NCBI RefSeq assembly: GCF_009760925.1 | Contig: NZ_VRLV01000001.1 | Coordinates: forward strand, 186,001 to 250,000 | Source: Nonomuraea typhae | Lineage (GTDB): Bacteria; Actinomycetota; Actinomycetes; Streptosporangiales; Streptosporangiaceae | Length of the DNA stretch: 64,000 bases | Reading direction: 5' to 3' | Shown: piece after piece, positions 56,900-64,000 of the stretch | How positions within the stretch are numbered: position 1 is the first letter of the stretch | Layout of the letters: each line of letters begins with the position of its first letter | Notes under the pieces: model-generated | Database searches by the model: none | What the model was told of the DNA's origin: nothing | The model's input: the letters and a program-made list of their open reading frames with translations, nothing else | Translations under genes and position numbers: made by a program

Positions 56900-57899
56900 C
56901 CCGCGGATCCACCACCGCGTACAGCACGTCCACCACCAGGTTGGCCACGACCAGGAAGACCGCGCCCACGAGGGTCACGCCCATCACCTTGGGCAGGTCC
57001 TGGTTGACGATCGCGTCCACCGCGTACTTGCCGATGCCCGGCAGGGAGAACGTGGACTCGGTGATGACCGCCCCGCCCAGCAGCAGGGCCACGTCCATGC
57101 CGAAGATGGTGACGATCGGGGTGAGGGCGGCGCGCAGGCCGTGCCGTACCACCACCTTGCGCTCGGGAAGGCCCTTGGCGCGGGCGGTGCGCACGAAGTC
57201 CTCGCCCATCGTCTCCAGCATGCCCGCGCGGGTGTGCCGGGCGTAGGCGGCCGCGGTGATGAAGGCCAGCGTCACCCACGGCAGGATCAGGTTGTAGGCC
57301 CATTCGAGGGGATTCTCGGTGATCGGCGTGTAGGAGCCGCCCGGCGCGGTGATGCCCAGGCCGTAGCTGAACACCACCAGGCACAGCAGCCCGCTGAAGA
57401 ACGTCGGCAGCGACACCCCGGCCAGCGCGACCCCCATCGCCAGGCGGTCGAAGACCGTGCCGCGGCGCAGCGCCGACAGCGCCCCGATCGCGATGCCGCC
57501 GAGCAGCCAGAGCACCGAGGCGCCCCCCGCCACCGAGACCGTCACCGGCAGCCGGTCCAGCAGCTCCGGCCAGACGGGCTGCTGGGTGATGAAGGAGTAG
57601 CCCAGGCAGGGCGCCGGGCAGTGCTCCACCCCCGGGCCGTAGTCATAGTCCGCGCCGGCGACCACGCCCTTCACGAAGCGCCAGAACTGCTCGTGCAGCG
57701 GGTCGTAGAAGCCGAGCTTCTCGGCGGCCAGCCGGGCCGTCTGCGCGTCCGCCGTGCGCCCGAGGTAGCGGCTGGCCATGCCCTCGGGCGTGGCGCCGGC
57801 CAGCTTCGGCACCAGGAAGAAGATCGCGAACGTGGCCAGCGCCACCAGCAGCAGCATGACCACCGAGCCGGCCGCGCGGCGCACCAGGAAGGCGCCCAT
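56886..57899 (-). CDS. Orphan OppB/DppB-type ABC permease
   Basis: A 337-residue permease of the peptide/nickel importer class: GAFLVRRAAGSVVMLLLVA opens helix 1, a periplasmic loop (about 35-105) follows with GFYDPLHEQFWRF, and the EAA-type loop YARHTRAGMLETMGEDFVRTARAKGL and GAVITESTFSLPGIGKY mark the C-terminal half. A DppC-type partner, ATPases and binding protein are all missing here. It overlaps the upstream DUF1579-like gene by one base (TGATG) and runs into a convergent gene, so it is not simply the start of a larger operon. It may use partners encoded elsewhere or be a remnant. Confidence 0.86.
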   Translation of the reverse strand: MGAFLVRRAAGSVVMLLLVALATFAIFFLVPKLAGATPEGMASRYLGRTADAQTARLAAEKLGFYDPLHEQFWRFVKGVVAGADYDYGPGVEHCPAPCLGYSFITQQPVWPELLDRLPVTVSVAGGASVLWLLGGIAIGALSALRRGTVFDRLAMGVALAGVSLPTFFSGLLCLVVFSYGLGITAPGGSYTPITENPLEWAYNLILPWVTLAFITAAAYARHTRAGMLETMGEDFVRTARAKGLPERKVVVRHGLRAALTPIVTIFGMDVALLLGGAVITESTFSLPGIGKYAVDAIVNQDLPKVMGVTLVGAVFLVVANLVVDVLYAVVDPRVRIR

Positions 57900-58315
57900 C
57901 AGATCCTGCTGTAGTCCATCACCCAGTTGGTCACCCAGCCGTCGCCCCCGCGCACGGCCTGTGACCACCGGACCGAGGCCGCGGTGACGTCCTCCCACAG
58001 GAAGCGCAGCCCAGGTCCGTGAAAGGTGCCCACGCCGCCGTCGAAGCGGCCGGTGACCGTGTCGAAGTCCGGCGGGACCCGCGTGTCCAGCCAGGCGTGG
58101 TGCCACAGCTCGCTCGCCGGGTCGTAGGCGATGACCGCCAGCCCCTTCACATGCTGGCCGCCGGGGAAGACGCCCTCCAGATGCTCCAGCACCACGCGTC
58201 CGTCGAGCCGGGTCTCGGCGGTGACGGAGGTGGTGAACGTCTCCCAGCGGCCGTCCGCGCCGAGCTTGCGGTTGTGCACGGTCCAGGAGCCGATGAGGAA
58301 GTCGAAATCGTCCAT
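57899..58315 (-). CDS. DUF1579-like protein
   Basis: A 138-residue lipocalin-like beta-barrel protein: FDFLIGSWTVHNRKLGADG is the usual opening of this group, followed by strands rich in Trp (ELWHHAWLDTR, VRWSQAVRGGDGWVTNW). It probably binds or senses a small hydrophobic compound; no catalytic residues are evident. ATG 58315 is the first in-frame start near the fold. It is coupled to the orphan permease downstream and divergent from the ArsR-type regulator, which may control both. Confidence 0.75.
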   Translation of the reverse strand: MDDFDFLIGSWTVHNRKLGADGRWETFTTSVTAETRLDGRVVLEHLEGVFPGGQHVKGLAVIAYDPASELWHHAWLDTRVPPDFDTVTGRFDGGVGTFHGPGLRFLWEDVTAASVRWSQAVRGGDGWVTNWVMDYSRI

Positions 58316-58399
58316 GGCCGAAGCGTGCTGCCCGCCCGCGCGGGCGGGCCACCATTAGGCCGTGGCCGAATCCGTCCGGCGCAGAGTACGGCAAAGCGG

Positions 58400-58405
58400 T
58401 ACGAT
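58400..58405 (+). promoter_or_regulatory. Putative -10 element, leaderless regulator start
   Basis: TACGAT ends 6 nt before GTG 58412 and no Shine-Dalgarno is present. Confidence 0.4.
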
Positions 58406-58411
58406 CCCGGC

Positions 58412-59386
58412 GTGATCGGCATCCAGCTCGGTTTCGGGGACGTCTCCAGGATTCGCTTCGCCCGCTCGCCCCTGCAAGAGGTGATCAGCAGCGCGCACCT
58501 GCTGAAGGATCCCGACCCCGAGCGGCGCCGTACGCACCGGCCCTGGCTGCGGGTGGCCGGGCCGGTCGCCAACGGGCTCGGGCTGGAGCTGCTGCCCGCG
58601 CTGGTCGGCGGCAGGCACTACGCGGCCGACTTCCTCACCCCGCCGCCCGAGCGGCTGGACGTCTCCTTCGCCGACGAGGTCGAACGGGTCCGCGCCACCG
58701 GCGACGACGACGTGCGCGCCGCGGTGACCGAGATGTGCGACGGCACGCCGCCCGGCCCCCGCCTGGCGGCCCTGATGGACGACCCGGCCAAGCACCTGGG
58801 CGAGCTGGCCGCCGAGCTCACCGCCTACTGGCACGCGGTCGTGGAACCCGTCTGGCCCCGGCTGCGCGCCCTGCTCGACGCCGACCTCGGCCACCGGGCC
58901 CGGGCGCTGACCGGAGGCGGGATCGCCGAGCTGATGCGCGACCTGCACCCGAAGATCACCTATACGGAGGAGTGGCTGCGCGTCGAGGCGGCGGGCTGGG
59001 ACTGCCGGCACATGCTGCGCGGCACCGGCGTGCTGCTCGTGCCGTGCGCCTTCGCCTGGCCGAAGCTGGTGATCCTCACCAACGAGCCCTACCAGCCGAT
59101 GCTCACGTACGGCCCGCGCGGGATCGCCACCCTCTGGCAGTCCGCCCCCGACGACACGGCCGCGCTGGGCGAACTGCTCGGCCACAGCCGCGCCGGCCTC
59201 CTGGCCAGGCTCGATCTGCCCATGACCACCTCCCAGCTCGCCGCCGGGATGGGACTCACGCCGGCGACCGTCAGCGAACATCTTTCCGTGCTGCGCCGGA
59301 CACGCCTGGTGACCTCCCGCAGGTCCGGGCGGGCGGTGCTCTATGAGCGCACCGCCCTGGCCGCCGAACTGCTGGGAGCGTCATGA
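58412..59386 (+). CDS. ArsR-type winged-helix regulator with N-terminal DUF5937-like domain
   Basis: A 324-residue regulator with the DNA-binding domain at its C terminus: DLPMTTSQLAAGMGLTPATV then EHLSVLRRTRLVTSRRSG is an ArsR winged helix (about 265-318). The N-terminal 250 residues (GDVSRIRFARSPLQEVISSA) match the large effector-like domain common in actinobacterial ArsR regulators, with ARSPL near residue 18. No metal-binding cysteine pair is visible, so metal sensing is unlikely. It is divergent from the DUF1579-permease pair across 96 nt and may regulate that pair. Confidence 0.83.
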   Translation: MIGIQLGFGDVSRIRFARSPLQEVISSAHLLKDPDPERRRTHRPWLRVAGPVANGLGLELLPALVGGRHYAADFLTPPPERLDVSFADEVERVRATGDDDVRAAVTEMCDGTPPGPRLAALMDDPAKHLGELAAELTAYWHAVVEPVWPRLRALLDADLGHRARALTGGGIAELMRDLHPKITYTEEWLRVEAAGWDCRHMLRGTGVLLVPCAFAWPKLVILTNEPYQPMLTYGPRGIATLWQSAPDDTAALGELLGHSRAGLLARLDLPMTTSQLAAGMGLTPATVSEHLSVLRRTRLVTSRRSGRAVLYERTALAAELLGAS

Positions 59387-59421
59387 CGGGGGTACCCGGA
59401 CGAGGGCGCCCGGCATGCCCG

Positions 59422-59427
59422 TACCAT
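59422..59427 (+). promoter_or_regulatory. Putative -10 element, leaderless start of the secreted propeller protein
   Basis: TACCAT ends 6 nt before ATG 59434; the intervening TTGCTC is no ribosome site. Confidence 0.4.
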
Positions 59428-59433
59428 TTGCTC

Positions 59434-60555
59434 ATGACCCGTCGCTCTCGGCGGTGTGCGCTCTCCCTCACCGTGGCTGTGTTGCTGGCGTCCGCGCCGG
59501 TGATCCCCGGTGCCGGAGCGGCCTACGCCGACCCTCGTCCCGCCACGATCGAGGCGTGGCAGCAGTCGTCGAGCGCGCGGCTGGTCGCCGACGGATCGCT
59601 CTCCGACGTGCTGGCCCTGTCCGCGGGCAACGTCTGGGCGGTCGGGCAGCAGGAGATCTGGGACGTCTGGAAGAACCGCGGCACCATCCGCCACTGGAAC
59701 GGCAGCGCCTGGAGCGAGGTGGGCCTCCGCGACTCCACCGGCGCGGGGAACCTGCGCAGCGTGGCCGCGGCGGGCCCGGGTGAGGTCTGGGCGCTGGGCG
59801 ACGGGCACGACGGCCTGCCGTACCTCGCCAAGGGCGACACGGCCGGGTTCGACCGCGTGCAGGTGGCGGGGCTGTGGGCCGGAGACTGGCTCGGCGGGAT
59901 CGACGCGCGCGGCGGGAAGGTCGTCGCGGTCGGCAGCCGCGACGACAACGGGCTGATCGTCACCGGGCAGGGCGGCTCCTGGACGGCCCAGAAGATCAAG
60001 GAGAAGGGCGCGCTCTACGGCGTCTCCGCCGGCTTCGCCGTGGGGGACACGGGCGAGGCGCCGCTGATCATGCGGCAGTCCGCGGGCGGGACCTGGAAGG
60101 CGATGACGGTGCCGCAGATCCCCGGCGGGTATCTGCGCGACATCCAGGTGGACAACCCCAAGCGGGCGCTGGCCGTCGGCGGGATCTTCCACGGGCCGGA
60201 CGACGTGGAGCCGCTGGTGCTCTCCTGGAACGGCAAGAAATGGACCCGCGACAAACTGCCGCTGCTCGACGCCCGCCTCTACGGGGTGACCGGCGACGGC
60301 AAGGGGCGCAACTGGATCGCCGGCTACGACGCGGCGCGGCCGGCCGAGGGCTTCCTCATGAGCCGGAGCAAGGACGGCTACCAGGTCATCAGGGGCGGCG
60401 GCGCGCTCAAGGGACGCGACGCCGTACGCCTGCAGGCGGTGGCCTACCTGCCGGGCAAGGGCTCCGTGTGGGCGGTCGGGCACGTCGTGGACGCGGCCGA
60501 CCGCTACACCGACGTGGTCGAGTCGTTCGGGCCGGCCACGCCCACGCAGTCCTGA
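59434..60555 (+). CDS. Secreted beta-propeller-like protein
   Basis: A 373-residue exported protein with an Arg-rich n-region (MTRRSRR), a hydrophobic core and a Sec cleavage site near AAYADP (about residue 33). The mature part contains about seven copies of a short strand motif of the type x-W-A-V-G: NVWAVGQQ, EVWALGDG, VVAVGSRD, GFAVGDTG, ALAVGGIF, NWIAGYDA and VWAVGHVV, spaced 40-55 residues apart. That spacing fits a seven-bladed propeller, probably for binding outside the cell. No catalytic residues are evident, and I do not recognise a named family. Confidence 0.75.
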   Translation: MTRRSRRCALSLTVAVLLASAPVIPGAGAAYADPRPATIEAWQQSSSARLVADGSLSDVLALSAGNVWAVGQQEIWDVWKNRGTIRHWNGSAWSEVGLRDSTGAGNLRSVAAAGPGEVWALGDGHDGLPYLAKGDTAGFDRVQVAGLWAGDWLGGIDARGGKVVAVGSRDDNGLIVTGQGGSWTAQKIKEKGALYGVSAGFAVGDTGEAPLIMRQSAGGTWKAMTVPQIPGGYLRDIQVDNPKRALAVGGIFHGPDDVEPLVLSWNGKKWTRDKLPLLDARLYGVTGDGKGRNWIAGYDAARPAEGFLMSRSKDGYQVIRGGGALKGRDAVRLQAVAYLPGKGSVWAVGHVVDAADRYTDVVESFGPATPTQS

Positions 60556-60558
60556 GGG

Positions 60559-61020
60559 CTACAGCACGGCGCCGTCGTCCCAGCCGGAGTCGTTGGGCGG
60601 GCCGTCGCCCATGCGCACCACCAGGGCGACGAAGCCGCCGATGAAGGCGGCCACCGCGGTGAACAACGCCCAGCCCTCCATGTGCCACTCGGCCATCGCG
60701 GCCAGCAGCAGGTAGGCGGGACCGCCGAACAACGCCACCCAGGCGAGCTTGGTCGGCAGGTCGAGCCTGGGCAGCGGGGGAGGGGGCGGCGGCACGTAGT
60801 GGCCCTCGTCCTCCTCCTCGCGCACGGCGTCCGGCTCGGACTCGGTCTCGAGGTCGCCGGGCTCGTGGAACTCCGGCGGCCGCACCACCCGGCGGGTCGG
60901 CTCCTCCGGCACGTTCTCGCTGTCCGGCCACGGCTGTTCGGCCGAGTCGCGCTCGGCTGTCTCGTTGAAGGACGCGACGATCTGACGCCAGACCTCGTCC
61001 TCGTCACTCTGGGGCGTCAC
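60559..61020 (-). CDS. Actinobacterial small membrane protein with acidic N-terminal tail
   Basis: A 153-residue protein. The first 85 residues are hydrophilic and acidic (EEEDEGHYVPPPPPPLPRLD), followed by two hydrophobic segments (about 92-110 and 118-136) and a short polar tail GDGPPNDSGWDDGAVL. The pattern of acidic tail, Pro run and two helices is frequent in actinobacteria as an unnamed membrane family; function unknown. It ends 3 nt from the convergent propeller gene. Confidence 0.75.
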   Translation of the reverse strand: MTPQSDEDEVWRQIVASFNETAERDSAEQPWPDSENVPEEPTRRVVRPPEFHEPGDLETESEPDAVREEEDEGHYVPPPPPPLPRLDLPTKLAWVALFGGPAYLLLAAMAEWHMEGWALFTAVAAFIGGFVALVVRMGDGPPNDSGWDDGAVL

Positions 61021-61045
61021 CTACGCGCCTTCCCCCTGGGTGCGT

Positions 61046-61804
61046 TCAGTCCCTCTGCAAGGGTACCGAGGCATGTGTCCGGATGAAGTCGAGGCTCCCG
61101 GCAAAGATCCTGTCGGCATCATTATCCAGCGTCGCAACATGGTAGCTATTGGAGAGTTCCTCGATCGTGGCGTGTTTGACGATTTTTCGTAGTATCGCGA
61201 CGGAAGTCGGCTTGACCACGTGGTCTTCCGTGCTGTGGTACACCAGCAGCGGCTGCGTGACTTTGGCCAGGTCGGCCTGCACCAGCGACCACAGCTCCGG
61301 CAGCGAGGCCGCCGCCCTGACCGGGGTCCGCGCGTAGGCCACCTCGGTGACCCCCGGCTTCTTCACGTCGTTGCCCACCCCCGGCACCGAGGGCAGGAAC
61401 CACTTGAGCACCGGCGCCAGCCGCAGCAGCGGCGCGTCGAGCGCGATCGACGGATTGACCACCACCACCCCCCTCACCGCCGGCCCGTGAACCTCCGCCA
61501 GCCGCAGCGCCAGGCAGCCGCCCAGCGACAACCCGGCCACGAACACCTCGGAACACCGCCCGCTCAGATCCTGGAACGCCTTCTCCACCTCGGCGTACCA
61601 GTCCTCCCAGCGGGTCCGGTTCATCTCCTGCCACGTCGTGCCGTGACCCGGCTGACGCGGCAGCGACACGCTCACCCCTTGCCCGGCCAGGAACTCACCC
61701 CACGGACGCAGCGACTGCGGCGTGCCGGTGAACCCATGGCACAGCAACACGCCGACCGGACCGGCCTCGTGGTGGTATGGCTCCGCGCCAGGCATGAGCG
61801 GCAT
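61046..61804 (-). CDS. Alpha/beta-hydrolase (carboxylesterase/monoacylglycerol lipase type)
   Basis: A 252-residue serine hydrolase similar in layout to Est30-type esterases: oxyanion strand GVLLCHGFTGTPQSLRPW, nucleophile elbow VAGLSLGGCLAL near 92, acid in YHSTEDHVVKP near 200 and histidine in NSYHVATLDND near 228. It should hydrolyse short acyl esters or monoglycerides in the cytoplasm. ATG 61804 is preferred because GGGAG lies 5 nt upstream; ATG 61840 and 61864 are in frame with poor sites. It is divergent from the acyltransferase gene, which fits a lipid-turnover neighbourhood. Confidence 0.88.
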   Translation of the reverse strand: MPLMPGAEPYHHEAGPVGVLLCHGFTGTPQSLRPWGEFLAGQGVSVSLPRQPGHGTTWQEMNRTRWEDWYAEVEKAFQDLSGRCSEVFVAGLSLGGCLALRLAEVHGPAVRGVVVVNPSIALDAPLLRLAPVLKWFLPSVPGVGNDVKKPGVTEVAYARTPVRAAASLPELWSLVQADLAKVTQPLLVYHSTEDHVVKPTSVAILRKIVKHATIEELSNSYHVATLDNDADRIFAGSLDFIRTHASVPLQRD

Positions 61805-61962
61805 GACAGCTCCCACAACATCGGCGTCTCGGGAATTCATCCCGGAATTGCCCGATCGTCGCATGGTTGAGGGCAGTTGTGCGAGAGGATGTGTAGGAGC
61901 ATCGCCCCTGGGATGCGAAGATGACTCTGCTCACAGAACCAGCATCGTGAAGGGGTGGCCGC

Positions 61963-62661
61963 GTGTTCTATTGGGTGGTCAAGGCCATCTTGTCGCCAAT
62001 CCTCCACCTGGTGTTCCGCCCCTGGGCAGACGGCGTCGAGAACGTGCCCCGGCACGGCCCCGCCATCCTGGCCGGCAACCACCTGTCCTTCGCCGACCAC
62101 TTCTTCGGCCCGCTCCAGCTCCGCCGCAAGGTCATCTCGCTCGGCAAGTCCGACTACTTCACCGGCCGCGGCCTCAAGGGCTTCTTCACCCGGATGTTCT
62201 TCAGCGGCGTCGGCACCGTCCCCATCGACCGCTCCGGCGGCAAGGCCAGCGAGGCCGCCCTGCGCACCGGCAAACGCATCCTGGCCGAGGGCAACGTCCT
62301 CGGCATCTACCCCGAAGGCACCCGCTCACCCGACGGCCGCCTGTACAAGGGCAAGACCGGCGTGGCCCGCCTCGCCCTGGAGTCGCGCACCCCGGTCATC
62401 CCGTGGGCCATGGTCAACACCTTCGAGATGATGCCGCCCGGGCGCGTCTTCCCCAAGCTCGGCATCCGGCCCGGCGTGAAGTTCGGCAAGCCGCTCGACT
62501 TCTCCCGCTACTACGGCATGGAGGAGGACCGGCTGGTCCTGCGGGCGGTGACCGACGAGATCATGTACGCGCTCATGGAGCTGTCCGGCCAGGAGTACGT
62601 CGACAAGTACGCCGCCAGCGCCAAGGTCGAGATGGAGCGCGCCGCCCGCGCGAAGTCCTAG
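61963..62661 (+). CDS. 1-acyl-sn-glycerol-3-phosphate acyltransferase (PlsC-like)
   Basis: A 232-residue membrane-associated acyltransferase making phosphatidic acid or acylating related lipids. Motif I NHLSFADHFF (His-x4-Asp, about 40-47), motif II SGVGTVPIDRS and motif III GIYPEGTRSPDGRLYKGK are intact, and the N-terminal KAILSPILHLVF is the hydrophobic anchor. From memory it matches Rv2182c, the end of the syntenic block. GTG 61963 has GAAGGGG upstream. Its stop overlaps that of the convergent MarR gene at CTAG. Confidence 0.9.
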   Translation: MFYWVVKAILSPILHLVFRPWADGVENVPRHGPAILAGNHLSFADHFFGPLQLRRKVISLGKSDYFTGRGLKGFFTRMFFSGVGTVPIDRSGGKASEAALRTGKRILAEGNVLGIYPEGTRSPDGRLYKGKTGVARLALESRTPVIPWAMVNTFEMMPPGRVFPKLGIRPGVKFGKPLDFSRYYGMEEDRLVLRAVTDEIMYALMELSGQEYVDKYAASAKVEMERAARAKS

Positions 62662-63113
62662 ATCCGCAACACCTTCTGCGCCTTGAGCAGCGCCTGGGTC
62701 ATCGTCCGCATCTCGTCATGGGTGAGATGGTCGATGAGGAACTCCCGCACCACGTCCACGTGACCCGGCGCGGTGCGCTCCAGGCAGGCCAGGCCCGCCT
62801 CCGTCAGCACCGCCAGCACCCCGCGATCGTCCGACGGGCAGGTGGCCCGCGACACCAGCCCCAGCTTCTCCAACTGGGTGATCTGGTACGTCAGCGCGCT
62901 CTTGGTGACCACCACCTCGCGGGCCAGCCGCGTCATCCGCAGCTGCCGACCGGGCGCGTCGGACAGCCGTACCAGGATCTCGTACTGCGGATGCGTCAAG
63001 CCCGCCTCGGCCTTCAGTTGCTCCTCGATGCGGCGTTCGAGCAGGTGCGAGGTGAACAGGAAGGCCCGCCAGGCGGCCGCCTCCGTCTCGTCGAGCCACC
63101 GTGTGTCCGTCAC
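62658..63113 (-). CDS. MarR-family transcriptional regulator
   Basis: A 151-residue winged-helix regulator: LTHPQYEILVRLSDAPGRQL, recognition region LAREVVVTKSALTYQITQLE and wing LVSRATCPSDDRGVLAVLT, flanked by the dimerisation helices. One cysteine lies in the wing (ATCPSDD), where some MarR proteins carry a redox-sensing residue, but this is only suggestive. GTG 63113 is the start. It is 28 nt downstream of the methyltransferase gene on the same strand and convergent with the acyltransferase. Confidence 0.9.
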   Translation of the reverse strand: MTDTRWLDETEAAAWRAFLFTSHLLERRIEEQLKAEAGLTHPQYEILVRLSDAPGRQLRMTRLAREVVVTKSALTYQITQLEKLGLVSRATCPSDDRGVLAVLTEAGLACLERTAPGHVDVVREFLIDHLTHDEMRTMTQALLKAQKVLRI

Positions 63114-63141
63114 CGCACTATTTCATCACCTCTGAGCGCCG

Positions 63142-64000
63142 CTAGCCGACGCTCGCCCGCACGTGCCTGATGTGTTCCGGGGTCGTACGGCAGCAGCCGC
63201 CGATGAGCGAGGCGCCCAGTTCCCGCCACTCCTTGGCGGCCTGGCCGTACTCGACCGGGTCCGACAGCCCGACCCAGCGGCGGTTCTCCGCGTCCCAGAG
63301 CTCACCCGAGTTCGGGTAGACGACCACGGGCAGCTCGGTCAGCCGGGAGATCAGGCCCGCGACGTGCGTGGGAGCGGTGCAGTTCACGCCGACCGCCACC
63401 ACCCTCGGGTCGCCGGAGAACAACGCCGCCGCCTCGGTGATCGGCGTGCCGTCGTTCAGGTGGGCCTCGTCCCGGCAGGAGAAGCTGATCCACGCCTTGA
63501 CCTGCGGTGTCTCCTGCAGCAGACGGGCGATCGCACGGGCCTCGGGGTAGGACGGGATGGTCTCGACGGCCAGCATGTCCGGCTCGGCGGCCACCAGGGT
63601 CTCCCAGCGCGGGCGGTGCCAGGCCAGCAGGCCGTCCTCGTCAAGGTCGTAGTCGCCGGTGTACTCCGCCCCGTTGGCCAGATAGGCGCCGTACGGCCCG
63701 ACCGAGGCGGCGACCAGCCCGCCCCCGGCCGCGTCGCGCGCCTGCTCGGCCAGCTCCACCGACAACGTGATCAGCCGCGTCGCCTCCGCCGCGTCCAGCC
63801 CGTGCCGGGCGAAACCGGGCAGGGAAGCCTGGTAGCTCGCCGTGGTCGCGACGTCCGCGCCGGCCGCGAAGTAGTCGGCGTGCACGCGGCGGATCAGGGC
63901 GGGGTTCTCCAGCAGCAGCCGGGCCGACCACAGCTCATCGCTCAGGTCGGCGCCGAGCGCTTCGAGGTGGGTGGCCAGGCCACCGTCCAGGACGAGGGTT
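63142..64000 (-). CDS. mmuM: Homocysteine S-methyltransferase (MmuM-like), start outside the window
   Basis: The frame is open to the right edge; 286 residues are visible and only a few N-terminal residues should be missing, since the first visible strand LVLDGGLATHLEALG is the family opening. The (beta/alpha)8 enzyme transfers a methyl group from S-methylmethionine or AdoMet to homocysteine. Zinc ligands are the cysteine in VGVNCTAP near 205 and the pair in IGGCCRTTPEHI near 275. Other landmarks are TTASYQASLPGF and PDMLAVETIPS. It is probably co-transcribed with the MarR gene that follows. Confidence 0.92.
   Translation of the reverse strand, partial: TLVLDGGLATHLEALGADLSDELWSARLLLENPALIRRVHADYFAAGADVATTASYQASLPGFARHGLDAAEATRLITLSVELAEQARDAAGGGLVAASVGPYGAYLANGAEYTGDYDLDEDGLLAWHRPRWETLVAAEPDMLAVETIPSYPEARAIARLLQETPQVKAWISFSCRDEAHLNDGTPITEAAALFSGDPRVVAVGVNCTAPTHVAGLISRLTELPVVVYPNSGELWDAENRRWVGLSDPVEYGQAAKEWRELGASLIGGCCRTTPEHIRHVRASVG

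Noticed and set aside
1..64000. Insertion sequences, prophage, integrases, tRNA or rRNA genes
   Set aside because: I found no transposase, integrase, phage structural gene, tRNA-like cloverleaf or rRNA segment while reading both strands; small RNA genes other than the riboswitch could still be missed by eye.

Overview
The window is very GC-rich, GTG starts are common, and neighbouring genes often overlap in ATGA or GTGA. It carries an actinobacterial cytochrome bcc-aa3 block (ctaC-ctaD-ctaF and ctaE-qcrC-qcrA-qcrB) plus LysX, PimB', FadD15 and an exonuclease-UvrC fusion. From memory, the gene order erpA, adenosine kinase, ctaCDF, trpD, ctaE-qcrCAB, exonuclease/UvrC-like, NlpC/P60, pimB', fadD15, SRPBCC, ArsA-like, DUF5304, acyltransferase follows Mycobacterium tuberculosis Rv2204c to Rv2182c, with accessory genes inserted. 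The host is therefore an actinobacterium; a Streptosporangiales-type filamentous genus (Nonomuraea or Streptosporangium-like) is an inference, not proven here. I see no tRNA, rRNA, CRISPR array, transposase or prophage.

Layout. 3-7110: lysX 3' part, SIMPL protein, nadA, erpA behind a sigmaR-type promoter, a PfkB (adenosine-type) kinase, a CBS protein, and a cysteine desulfurase coupled to a TusA-like sulfur carrier. 7262-19016: the respiratory supercomplex, interrupted by an L,D-transpeptidase, an MFS pump, trpD and a degenerate receiver protein. 19017-26111: a 26-bp tandem repeat, an Lrp-type sensor domain, exonuclease-UvrC, and a three-gene membrane cluster of two Ser/Thr kinases and a non-kinase protein that share one type of extracytoplasmic domain. 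26187-30569: a bacterial-PH membrane operon divergent from a NarL-type two-component pair. 30566-36742: phosphotransferase, NYN-domain protein, two NlpC/P60 hydrolases (the second behind a c-di-AMP riboswitch and apparently starting at CTG), and a LysR/methyltransferase pair.

36852-41659: two metalloproteases coupled to pimB', then a ribbon-helix-helix protein with palindromic operator-like sites, a DUF4097 protein and a small protein. 42108-50392: a seven-gene minus-strand carbohydrate locus that joins a CUT1 importer without ATPase, a CUT2 importer, and a secreted protein that looks like an alpha-galactosidase without its catalytic barrel; two of its intergenic spacers are tandem-repeat expansions. 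50566-64000: fadD15, phosphoesterase, SRPBCC, ArsA-like ATPase, DUF5304, ROK glucokinase, EEP hydrolase, an orphan OppB-type permease, an ArsR-type regulator, a secreted propeller-like protein, a lipase, an acyltransferase, MarR and the 3' part of a homocysteine methyltransferase.

The best candidates for undescribed biology are: the kinase cluster with four copies of a shared Cys/Cys-Trp sensor domain (21600-26111); the in-frame tandem array of Shine-Dalgarno/GTG start cassettes before the CUT1 permease (48054-48216); the barrel-less alpha-galactosidase-like gene inside the ABC operon; and the riboswitch-controlled hydrolase with a CTG start. Several single genes have a TANNNT hexamer 6-7 nt before the start codon and no Shine-Dalgarno, which suggests leaderless transcripts.
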